A stretch of DNA of 8,177 nucleotides from Bacteroidales bacterium (GCA_021107685.1 JAIOSH010000038.1:1-8177); one strand, 5' to 3'. Positions 1 through 5,853 are shown, numbered from the stretch's first letter. The notes: generated by a model from the sequence alone, not told the origin. Program-made: numbers and translations.

Positions 1-470
1 AAAATGAATATCCCGAATATGGCGGGAATTATGAAGTTATACACCACACACAATTTTTAAGGGATTTAATAAAAGAAGGTAAGCTGAAAATAAATTCCGA
101 TATTTTCAAAGACAAAAAAATAACATACCACGACCCTTGCTATTTGGGCAGAGGAAATGATGAATATGAAGCTCCAAGAGAAGTTTTGGAAAAAATCCCA
201 TCAAAAAAAATTGAAATGAAACATAAAAAAGAATTTGCTCTCTGTTGCGGAGCCGGAGGCGGACAAATGTTTAAAGAAGCAGAAAAAGGCGATAAGGAAA
301 TTTTTATCGAACGTATAGAAGAAGCTATTGAAACAGGTGCTGACATTGTTGCAACTGCCTGTCCTTACTGTATGACCATGATGACCGATGGTATAAAATA
401 CAAAAATAAGGAAGATGAAATGATGAATTATGATATTGCGGAGTTGGTTTCTATATCCCTTAATCTATAG
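1..470 (+). CDS. CCG-domain (Fe-S)-binding protein, C-terminal part (heterodisulfide reductase-related)
   Basis: This open frame runs in from the left edge (first full codon at position 3) to a TAG at 468-470, giving 155 visible residues. It holds the C-terminal half of a cysteine-rich CCG-domain protein of the HdrB/GlpC/LutA type. Visible motifs are HDPCYLGR (from 129), LCCGAGGG (from 240) and ACPYCMTMM (from 357). Together they give the Cx(n)CCG...CxxC cysteine set that holds a non-canonical Fe-S cluster in this family. Such proteins pass electrons between flavoproteins or dehydrogenases and quinone or thiol acceptors. The preceding residues NEYPEYGGNYEV and HHTQFL are typical of longer family members that carry a ferredoxin-like or membrane N-terminus, but that part lies outside the window. 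A TTG at 144 could be read as a start, but the motif HDPCYLGR spans it, so the true start is upstream. The gene ends 39 bp from the convergent GtrA gene. The electron donor and acceptor cannot be told from this fragment. Confidence 0.85.
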   Translation, partial: NEYPEYGGNYEVIHHTQFLRDLIKEGKLKINSDIFKDKKITYHDPCYLGRGNDEYEAPREVLEKIPSKKIEMKHKKEFALCCGAGGGQMFKEAEKGDKEIFIERIEEAIETGADIVATACPYCMTMMTDGIKYKNKEDEMMNYDIAELVSISLNL

Positions 471-509
471 TTTAATATAACTTAAATAGTTACAAATATT
501 ACTCAATTA

Positions 510-905
510 TTAGCCAAATGTTATAAAAGCATTTGCTAAGAAATTCCAGATTGTTACTACTGCAATAGCAAAAAGCTTTGAAAGATAAAAATTCTTTTTT
601 AATTTGCTGACAATTAGCCAAAGTATCAGGGTATTTATTCCAAGTCCGATAAGGGAAATTATAAGAAACTGGGAATATTCTAAAGCAATTTGAGGATTAT
701 GACTTTGAAAAGTCCAGATTCTGTTTAAAATATAATTTGTACTTGCAGCTACAATAAACCCGATTGCATTGGAAATATATTTTTGTATCCTGATTTTTTC
801 CTTACAAATATATGTAATTCCAAAATCAACAATTAGCCCGGAAAATCCAACAATTCCAAATTTTATAAATTTCCAGATAAATTCGCCGGTTATTAAATCA
901 AACAT
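510..905 (-). CDS. GtrA-family small membrane protein
   Basis: This 131-residue protein is almost entirely hydrophobic, with four predicted membrane segments at about residues 11-33, 42-62, 77-99 and 107-129. That is the size and topology of the GtrA family. The family signatures are visible: GIVGFSG near the start, NYILNRIWTF (57-66) after segment 2, and the related NFLANAFITF (121-130) at the C-terminus. GtrA proteins are thought to help flip undecaprenyl-linked sugars or to assist cell-surface polysaccharide glycosylation in the inner membrane. The exact role of stand-alone members is not settled. No glycosyltransferase neighbour (GtrB type) is visible, so the substrate is unknown. The gene is convergent with the Fe-S gene and divergent from the dehydrogenase operon, so it is probably transcribed alone. 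Family assignment is firm; function is an inference. Confidence 0.85.
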   Translation of the reverse strand: MFDLITGEFIWKFIKFGIVGFSGLIVDFGITYICKEKIRIQKYISNAIGFIVAASTNYILNRIWTFQSHNPQIALEYSQFLIISLIGLGINTLILWLIVSKLKKNFYLSKLFAIAVVTIWNFLANAFITFG

Positions 906-949
906 AATTATTAGCTGTTAGATTATTAACAGATTAAAAAATCAAAACG

Positions 950-957
950 CAAAGCTA
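950..957 (-). promoter_or_regulatory. Bacteroidota -7 element for the GtrA gene
   Basis: On the minus strand this reads TAGCTTTG, a full match to TAnnTTTG, the -7 element recognised by the Bacteroidota primary sigma factor. It lies about 45 nt upstream of the GtrA ATG, giving a leader of roughly 35-40 nt. No TTG-type -33 element is seen at the usual 17-23 nt spacing, which lowers confidence. Confidence 0.4.
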
Positions 958-986
958 AAATTTATTATAAAATTTTCTGATAATTA

Positions 987-1015
987 TTTGTAATATTTTA
1001 AAAATTGTATCTTTG
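987..1015 (+). promoter_or_regulatory. Bacteroidota-type promoter of the dehydrogenase-HD-aconitase operon
   Basis: A TTTG (987-990) is followed after 17 nt by TATCTTTG (1008-1015), matching the TTG-N17-23-TAnnTTTG architecture described for Bacteroidota. Transcription would begin near 1021-1023, leaving a leader of about 50 nt before the ATG at 1072. It is the only well-formed promoter seen ahead of the three-gene operon; the two internal gaps are too short to hold one. Confidence 0.55.
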
Positions 1016-1060
1016 AACCCCATTATTTAAAACAATTTTTATAACGTTAATTAATTAAAA

Positions 1061-1068
1061 AATAATAA
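1061..1068 (+). promoter_or_regulatory. AATAATAA translation-initiation leader before the dehydrogenase
   Basis: No Shine-Dalgarno sequence precedes the ATG at 1072. Instead AATAATAA lies 3 nt before it, in an A/T-only context. A-rich, unstructured leaders are the usual initiation signal in Bacteroidota. The same octamer precedes the next two genes. Confidence 0.4.
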
Positions 1069-1071
1069 GAT

Positions 1072-2262
1072 ATGGCAAAAAGAACAATTGTATCTCTACC
1101 TGGCGATGGAATCGGCAGAGTAGTTTTGGAAGAAACTATCAGAGTATTAGGAGCAGCAGGCTTTGATGCCGAATATGTTGAAGGTGATATAGGTTGGGAA
1201 TTCTGGTGTAATGAAGGAAACCCCTTACCTGAGAGGACACTTAAATTGCTTGAAACACATAAAATCGGTTTATTTGGAGCAATTACTTCAAAACCAAAAG
1301 ATGATGCAGCAGCAGAACTAAGCCCTGAATTACAGGGAAAAGGATTTGTTTATTCAAGTCCTATTGTTGGACTTCGTCAGCATTTTAACCTGGATATTTG
1401 TGCACGTCCTTGCAAAACTTACAAAGGCAACCCTTTGAATTTCATTCGCAGGGGAAAAGACAACACTATTGAAGAACCTGAAGTTGATGTTGTTATTTTT
1501 CGTCAAAATACCGAAGGTTTGTATGGAGGAGTGGAATGGACAAATCCAAATGATGAGGTTTATAATGGATTAATGACACATCCTAAGTTTGTAAAGAACT
1601 TTAGAAATGTTCCAAGAGAAGAATTATCAGTTTCCACACGTATTTTTTCAAAAAAAGCTACTCAAAGAATTTTACGTGCTGCTTTTGAACATGCAAAAAA
1701 ATATGGATATAAATCAGTTACTCTTTGCGAAAAACCAAATGTAATTCGTGAAACTTCAGGAATGATGTTTAAAATGGCTAAGGAAATCCAGAAAGCCGAA
1801 TATCCTGATATTGAACTCTGGAACACAAATATTGATGCACAGATGATGTGGTTAACCAAAAATCCTGAAAATTATGGAGTAATAGTGGCAGGAAATATGT
1901 TCGGAGATATTGTTTCTGACGGTTTTGCAGGATTGATAGGTGGTTTGGGATTTGCATGCAGTGCTAATATGGGCGAAGAAATAGCAGTGTTTGAACCTAC
2001 TCATGGTTCGGCTCCTAAATATGCCAATTATCCTGTGTCAATAGTAAATCCTATAGCAATGGTCGCTTCTGCATGTATGATGCTTGATTTTATTAATGAA
2101 AATGAAATTGCTAAAAAAATAAGGAAAGCTATTGCCGAAATTGTTGAAGAAGGAAAAGTAAGAACTTACGATATGATGAAAATGACAGGCAATCCTGATG
2201 TAATTGAAAAAGGAGCCGCTTCAACACAACAAATGGCTGATGCGATAATTGCAAAACTTTAA
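1072..2262 (+). CDS. Isocitrate/isopropylmalate-family dehydrogenase, probably isocitrate dehydrogenase
   Basis: This 396-residue protein is a full-length beta-decarboxylating dehydrogenase. It most likely converts isocitrate to 2-oxoglutarate and CO2 in the cytoplasm. Visible motifs in order: GDGIG (11-15); the substrate arginines R102 (GLRQ), R112 (CARP) and R144 (FRQNTEGLYGG) with Y151; K221 (EKPNV); D255; the metal-binding NMFGDIVSD with D279 and D283; and the nucleotide loop HGSAPKYA (311-318). K316 and Y317 stand where the E. coli NADP enzyme has K344 and Y345, whereas NAD-using relatives usually have Asp-Ile, so NADP+ is the better guess. S96 corresponds to the E. coli phosphorylation-site serine S113, but the partner Asn (N115) is replaced by I98. 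Substrate choice within the family is therefore not certain, and homoisocitrate or 3-isopropylmalate remain possible. The downstream aconitase-type gene and the absence of leuA-like or lysine-pathway genes favour isocitrate. It is first in a three-gene operon, 23 nt before the HD gene. Confidence 0.8.
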   Translation: MAKRTIVSLPGDGIGRVVLEETIRVLGAAGFDAEYVEGDIGWEFWCNEGNPLPERTLKLLETHKIGLFGAITSKPKDDAAAELSPELQGKGFVYSSPIVGLRQHFNLDICARPCKTYKGNPLNFIRRGKDNTIEEPEVDVVIFRQNTEGLYGGVEWTNPNDEVYNGLMTHPKFVKNFRNVPREELSVSTRIFSKKATQRILRAAFEHAKKYGYKSVTLCEKPNVIRETSGMMFKMAKEIQKAEYPDIELWNTNIDAQMMWLTKNPENYGVIVAGNMFGDIVSDGFAGLIGGLGFACSANMGEEIAVFEPTHGSAPKYANYPVSIVNPIAMVASACMMLDFINENEIAKKIRKAIAEIVEEGKVRTYDMMKMTGNPDVIEKGAASTQQMADAIIAKL

Positions 2263-2273
2263 ATTTGTAAATA

Positions 2274-2281
2274 AATAATAA
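2274..2281 (+). promoter_or_regulatory. AATAATAA translation-initiation leader before the HD gene
   Basis: The octamer seen ahead of the dehydrogenase recurs here, 4 nt before the ATG at 2286, inside a 23-nt intergenic gap that has no Shine-Dalgarno sequence. It supports this ATG as the start. Confidence 0.35.
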
Positions 2282-2285
2282 AACA

Positions 2286-2837
2286 ATGAATAAAACAATA
2301 ATCACCCTTTGGCCTGAACTGGAATGGATACAGGATGAGGAATTAAGAGAAAAAACAGCAAAAACATGGGAACTGGCACTTGAAAGAAGTGTTTTAACAC
2401 CTGAAGATTTAAACACAATTCCATTTACACTTTTGTGTGGTCCTGATTTGAAAGTTACATTTATGGATCATAAACGCTCTGTTGTGCATATTGCAAGAGA
2501 TGCCGGACAAAAAATCAATGACTTTTATAAAGGAGAATTAACTATTGATATGGATGTATTGATTGCAGGAGCCATTTTAGCAGATGTTGGCAAATTACTT
2601 GAATATGTTATGGATGAGAACGGCAAAGCAATACAGGGAACTTATGGAAAATATTTACGTCATCCTTTCTCAGGGGTTTCCTTAGCTGAAGAATGTGGAG
2701 TTCCACCGGAAGTTTGCCATATCATTGCAACTCATGCAGGTGAAGGTCATCTCGTGAAAAGAACCACAGAAGCTTATGTGGTTCATCATGCCGATTTTAT
2801 GACTTTCCTTCCTTTTAAGGAAAGGCTGAAAGTATAA
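2286..2837 (+). CDS. Small HD-domain protein with an altered HD dyad
   Basis: This 183-residue cytoplasmic protein has an HD-superfamily (metal-dependent phosphohydrolase) core at about residues 60-172. Candidate metal ligands are H62 or H68, the dyad position 99-100, H126 (LRHPFSG), H150 (ATHAGEG) and D170 (HHAD). The dyad, normally His-Asp in a context like LLHDVGK, reads LADVGK here: codon 99 (2580-2582) is GCA, Ala, while D100 is kept. All other expected His/Asp positions survive, and the frame is intact and well coded, so this does not look like a decayed gene. It may bind a single metal or act as a non-catalytic sensor. The first 55 residues, rich in Trp, Glu and Leu, match no domain I recognise. 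It lies between a TCA-type dehydrogenase and an aconitase with short gaps on both sides, so it is surely co-transcribed. That suggests a regulatory or metabolite-repair role tied to this step, but no substrate can be named. Confidence 0.75.
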   Translation: MNKTIITLWPELEWIQDEELREKTAKTWELALERSVLTPEDLNTIPFTLLCGPDLKVTFMDHKRSVVHIARDAGQKINDFYKGELTIDMDVLIAGAILADVGKLLEYVMDENGKAIQGTYGKYLRHPFSGVSLAEECGVPPEVCHIIATHAGEGHLVKRTTEAYVVHHADFMTFLPFKERLKV

Positions 2838-2851
2838 TTAAATATTAATAA

Positions 2852-2859
2852 AATAATAA
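2852..2859 (+). promoter_or_regulatory. AATAATAA translation-initiation leader before the aconitase
   Basis: This is the third copy of the octamer in the operon, 7 nt before the ATG at 2867 in an otherwise A/T-rich 29-nt gap. It supports the chosen start and suggests that all three genes use the same initiation context. Confidence 0.35.
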
Positions 2860-2866
2860 AGTCAAA

Positions 2867-4672
2867 ATGAACTTAATAGAAAAAATTTTAGCAAATCATT
2901 CAAAGTACGATATTGTAAAGCCCGGTGATATTATTGATATAGAAATTGATGCACGTGCTGCCCGCGACTTTGGCGGGGCAAATGTCGTAAAAAACATTAA
3001 AGATAATAACCTGAGTATTGATGATACGTCAAAAACTTTTTTTACATTTGATTGTAATCCAACAGGTTCAGACCAAAAATATGCTGTAAATCAACAGATA
3101 TGCAGAATCTTTGCCCGTAATAATGGAATAAAATTATATGATATTGATAAGGGAATCGGAACACATATCCTGATACATGACGGTTTGGCTTGTTCAGGCT
3201 CAACTGCTGTAACAACTGATTCTCATGCTAATATTTTAGGTGCTGTCGGTGCTTTTGGACAGGGAATGGGCGATAAAGATATTGCAGCAGCATGGAATAA
3301 AGGAAAAGTATGGTTTAAAGTTCCTAAATCCGTTAAGCTGAATTTATATGGTAAACGGCCCAAAGGTCTTTCTGCTAAAGATATTGTATTGAATTTATTA
3401 TCGGTTTTCGGAGCAAACACCTTGCTTGGTTATTCTGTTGAAATTTATGGAGATGAAGTAAATAAATTTACTTTGGATGAAAGAATTACAATTGCATCAA
3501 TGGCAACAGAAATGGGAGCTATTATCATTCTTTTTACTCCTAATAAAGAAATTATGGAATACAGCGAGGCAAGAGCAGGAAAAAAAATTGAACTGATAAA
3601 AGCTGATGCAGATGCAACTTATGAAAAAGTTTTTGATATTGATATAAGTGAGTTTGTACAGAGAGTATCTAATCCGGGTGCACCTCATAATACAGTAAAC
3701 ATAAATGATGTTAAGAAAATGAAAATTGACTCTGCTTTTATCGGAAGTTGTACAAATGGAAGAATGGAGGATTTAAAGGTAGCAGCAAATATTTTAAAAG
3801 GCAAAAAAATTGCACCCGGTGTTGTCTTAAAGATTGTTCCTGCTACTGATGAAGTATGGAAACAATGTTTGGAACAAGGTATTATTGATATATTTAAAGA
3901 TGCAGGCGCTTTGGTTTCTAATGCAGGTTGTGCAGGTTGTGCTGCGGGTCAGGTTGGTCAAAACGGTGCAGGTGAAGTAACAATTAGTACAGGAAACAGA
4001 AATTTTCCCGGCAAACAAGGAAAGGGTGATGTTTATCTCGCTTCTCCCGCTTCAGTAGCAGCTTCTGCAGTTGCAGGCTATATAACAACTTATGACGACA
4101 TCCCTGATAAACCTACAACTTTTACTGTTGAAGAAAAAATTGATAAAGCGGAAAAAATTAAGGAAAAAATAAAACCTGATGAGACTAAACCAACAATTGT
4201 TAAAGGAAAAGTATGGTATATCAAAGAAGATAATATTGACACAGATATGATATTTCATAATCGTTATTTGTCTATTACCGATATTGATGAGATGGGACAA
4301 TACACTTTTGATAATTTGAAAGGTTATGAGAATTTTGCTAAAAAGGCAAAACCCGGTGATATTGTTGTTGTTCAGAAAAATTTCGGTAGTGGAAGCTCAC
4401 GTCAGCAGGCTGTTGATTGCTTTAAAGCTTTAGGTATTCAGGCTATTCTGTCCGAATCATACGGGGTAATTTATGAAAGAAATGCTATTAATGCTGCTTT
4501 TCCTATTATTACTTATCATTCGCTTAATGAAATTGACTTAACTGATGGTGATACAATAAGTGTAAATTTTGAAACAGGCGAAGTAATTAATATGAAGAAT
4601 GATAAGTCAATGAAAGTTGAAAAATTCTCTGATGTACAAATGGAGATATATCAAAATGGAGGGCTTTTTTAA
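2867..4672 (+). CDS. Fused LeuC-LeuD-type aconitate hydratase
   Basis: This 601-residue Fe-S hydro-lyase joins a large catalytic part and a swivel domain in one chain. Residues 1-405 resemble LeuC/aconitase. They include TDSHANILGAVGAFGQG (117-133) and three cysteine ligands of the [4Fe-4S] cluster, C295 in GSCTNGR and C355 and C358 in NAGCAGC. A Lys/Glu-rich linker (about 420-446) leads to a LeuD-like swivel domain (447-601) with DNIDTD (455-460), the specificity-loop segment RYLS (466-469) and GSGSSRQQA (507-515). The chain is far shorter than AcnA or AcnB (roughly 850-900 residues) and close in size to the Aquifex-type putative aconitases. With the upstream dehydrogenase the likely reaction is citrate to isocitrate. 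3-isopropylmalate or homoaconitate isomerisation is the alternative, because the fold is shared and the loop does not read as the common YLR type. It is the last gene of the operon; no GC-rich terminator hairpin is visible after it, only T-runs at 4667-4671 and 4714-4719. Confidence 0.85.
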   Translation: MNLIEKILANHSKYDIVKPGDIIDIEIDARAARDFGGANVVKNIKDNNLSIDDTSKTFFTFDCNPTGSDQKYAVNQQICRIFARNNGIKLYDIDKGIGTHILIHDGLACSGSTAVTTDSHANILGAVGAFGQGMGDKDIAAAWNKGKVWFKVPKSVKLNLYGKRPKGLSAKDIVLNLLSVFGANTLLGYSVEIYGDEVNKFTLDERITIASMATEMGAIIILFTPNKEIMEYSEARAGKKIELIKADADATYEKVFDIDISEFVQRVSNPGAPHNTVNINDVKKMKIDSAFIGSCTNGRMEDLKVAANILKGKKIAPGVVLKIVPATDEVWKQCLEQGIIDIFKDAGALVSNAGCAGCAAGQVGQNGAGEVTISTGNRNFPGKQGKGDVYLASPASVAASAVAGYITTYDDIPDKPTTFTVEEKIDKAEKIKEKIKPDETKPTIVKGKVWYIKEDNIDTDMIFHNRYLSITDIDEMGQYTFDNLKGYENFAKKAKPGDIVVVQKNFGSGSSRQQAVDCFKALGIQAILSESYGVIYERNAINAAFPIITYHSLNEIDLTDGDTISVNFETGEVINMKNDKSMKVEKFSDVQMEIYQNGGLF

Positions 4673-4706
4673 TTCTGTTGAGAAAATTGACCATGCCTGA
4701 ATAGCG

Positions 4707-4737
4707 TTGACCGTTTTTTAATTTTATATTGATTTTG
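4707..4737 (+). promoter_or_regulatory. Possible promoter of the DinD-like gene
   Basis: TTGACC (4707-4712) supplies a TTG -33 element. It is followed at a 20-nt spacing by TGATTTTG (4730-4737), one mismatch from TAnnTTTG. Transcription would start near 4744, with a leader of about 40 nt that includes the dyad at 4764-4782. The mismatch makes this tentative. Confidence 0.25.
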
Positions 4738-4763
4738 TTATTAAGAATAAACAAATTCACACT

Positions 4764-4782
4764 TTTTAGAACACAACTAAAA
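4764..4782 (+). promoter_or_regulatory. Operator-like dyad overlapping the DinD-like start codon
   Basis: TTTTAG (4764-4769) and CTAAAA (4777-4782) form a perfect 6-bp inverted repeat around a 7-nt spacer. The last A of the right arm is the A of the ATG. The position would let a bound protein, or an RNA hairpin, block expression. Binding by an SOS repressor or by the gene's own product is plausible, but no known LexA box is recognised. The arms are AT-rich, so chance cannot be excluded. Confidence 0.3.
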
Positions 4783-5615
4783 TGACTAATATAAAACTTT
4801 TCGAAAGTAAACAAATTCGTTCCACTTGGATTGAAGATGAAAAAAAATGGTATTTTGTTGTTGAGGATGTTGTAGCGGTTTTAACTGATAGCAAAGACCC
4901 AAAACAATATGTTAAACGTATGAAGTTGAGGGACAAGGAACTTGCCAAAGGATGGGTACAAATTGTACCTATCCTTTGGGTTGATACACCTGGTGGCAGG
5001 CAAAAAATGAGTTGTGCAAATACGGAAGGTTTGTTTAGGATTATCCAATCAATTCCTTCGCCCAAAGCCGAACCATTTAAAAGATGGCTTGCTAAAGTCG
5101 GCTACGAAAGGCTTGAAGAAATTGAAAATCCCGAATTAGCTTCAAAACGGGCAAGAGAAATTTACAAACAAAAGGGATATCCGGATGATTGGATTGAAAA
5201 AAGAATGCGGAGTATTGCCATTCGTGAAGAATTAACAGATGAATGGAAAACAAGGGGAATAAAAAAACAAATTGAATATGCCATATTAACAGCAGAAATA
5301 TCAAAAGCAACATTCGGGTTAACACCATCTCAATATAAAGAAGTCAAAGGGTTGAAAAGAGAGAATCTTCGTGACCACATGAATGATTTGGAATTGATTT
5401 TTTCAATGCTTGGAGAAGCCTCCACAACTGAAATAACAAGAAACACAGATGCAAAGGAGTTTCAAGAAAATAAAATCACTGCAAGGAAAGGTGGTAAAAT
5501 AGCAGGTGACGCAAGAAAAGCGCTGGAAAAAGAATCAAGGAAAAAAGTTATTTCATCTGAAAACTACTTACCAGAAAAGAAAACGAAAAAACTAAAAGGA
5601 AAAAATAAGCCCTGA
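4782..5615 (+). CDS. BRO-N domain protein, DinD-like (damage-inducible/phage antirepressor type)
   Basis: This 277-residue protein begins with a BRO-N (Bro/KilA-like DNA-binding) domain at about residues 1-108. It is recognised by KWYFVVEDVVAVLTDSKDP (22-40), then a YVKRMKLRD stretch, and PFKRWLAKVGYERL (98-111). The rest matches the E. coli DinD pattern: EEIENPELA (112-120), GYPDDWIEKRMRSI (132-145), ELTDEWKTRGI (150-160), GLTPSQYKEVKGLKRENLRDH (179-199, core motif), EASTTEI (212-218) and a final basic helix with KKVISSENYL (254-263). The tail at 264-277 is Lys-rich. Length agrees with DinD (about 274 residues). E. coli DinD is SOS-induced and antagonises RecA filaments in vitro; most Bacteroidota homologues are uncharacterised and are often annotated as phage antirepressors. 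It has its own leader, 109 nt after the metabolic operon, and is followed by remnant-like DNA. This is consistent with an accessory, horizontally acquired gene. No other phage gene is seen. Confidence 0.8.
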   Translation: MTNIKLFESKQIRSTWIEDEKKWYFVVEDVVAVLTDSKDPKQYVKRMKLRDKELAKGWVQIVPILWVDTPGGRQKMSCANTEGLFRIIQSIPSPKAEPFKRWLAKVGYERLEEIENPELASKRAREIYKQKGYPDDWIEKRMRSIAIREELTDEWKTRGIKKQIEYAILTAEISKATFGLTPSQYKEVKGLKRENLRDHMNDLELIFSMLGEASTTEITRNTDAKEFQENKITARKGGKIAGDARKALEKESRKKVISSENYLPEKKTKKLKGKNKP

Positions 5616-5754
5616 CACATTGCAGCTGTACTCATTGACAGATCGCTATTTCAAGAACGCAACCCAAATCTCCCAATTAGTATGCTTGTACAGTCACAAA
5701 GAAATTGAAGGGAATACGTTTGGAAACATTCTCAAGCTTTTCCTGTCAAAATAA
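5596..5754 (+). pseudogene. Start-less coding remnant of unrecognised family
   Basis: A frame overlapping the end of the DinD-like gene (plus-one frame) is open from 5596 to a TAA at 5752-5754. From about 5614 it reads like protein: DTLQLYSLTDRYF, then NATQISQLVCLYSHKEIEG and NTFGNILKLFLSK. There is no ATG and no leader; only TTG codons at 5620 and 5635 could start it. The simplest reading is the 3' end of a gene whose front was lost when the DinD-like gene or a neighbouring element arrived. I do not recognise the family, and a chance open frame is possible. Confidence 0.3.
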
Positions 5755-5794
5755 TGATTAGTTACAAAAGAATTTTAACAAGGGAAACTTCCTT

Positions 5795-5853
5795 ACGGAG
5801 CAGGCAAGGACACAGAGGTTATATTTTTTCCTTTGCGTCTCATCGTTCAATGG
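5795..5853. repeat. Possible dispersed intergenic repeat fragment with an imperfect dyad
   Basis: The segment holds ACGGAG, GGACACAGAGG and, after a T-run, CTTTGCGTCTCATCGTTCAA. These phrases resemble the CACAGAG / TTTGCGTCTCTGCG type of intergenic repeat that I recall from many environmental genomes. GCAAGGA (5804-5810) and TCCTTTGC (5829-5836) could pair with one bulge, so it might also act as a terminator between the convergent genes. It is one copy only in this window, so repeat status is unproven. The rest of the gap from 5755 to 5897 shows nothing else. Confidence 0.25.

Noticed and set aside
144..470. TTG at 144 as the start of a short 108-residue Fe-S protein
   Set aside because: The frame is open to the window edge, and the conserved HDPCYLGR motif begins before 144, so the gene starts upstream.
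471..509. A bidirectional terminator between the convergent Fe-S and GtrA genes
   Set aside because: The 39-bp gap is A/T-rich but has no stem longer than a few base pairs.
1042..1058. TAACGTTA and TTAATTAATTAA palindromes in the operon leader
   Set aside because: Short self-complementary A/T strings are expected in DNA of this composition, and nothing else marks them as an operator.
2129..2416. Minus-strand open frame across the dehydrogenase/HD gene junction
   Set aside because: It lies antisense to two well-supported genes, shows low-complexity Ser/Phe/Leu composition and no family motif.
4587..5065. Two overlapping minus-strand open frames around the aconitase end and the DinD-like start
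   Set aside because: They are antisense to clear genes, overlap each other and show no motif.
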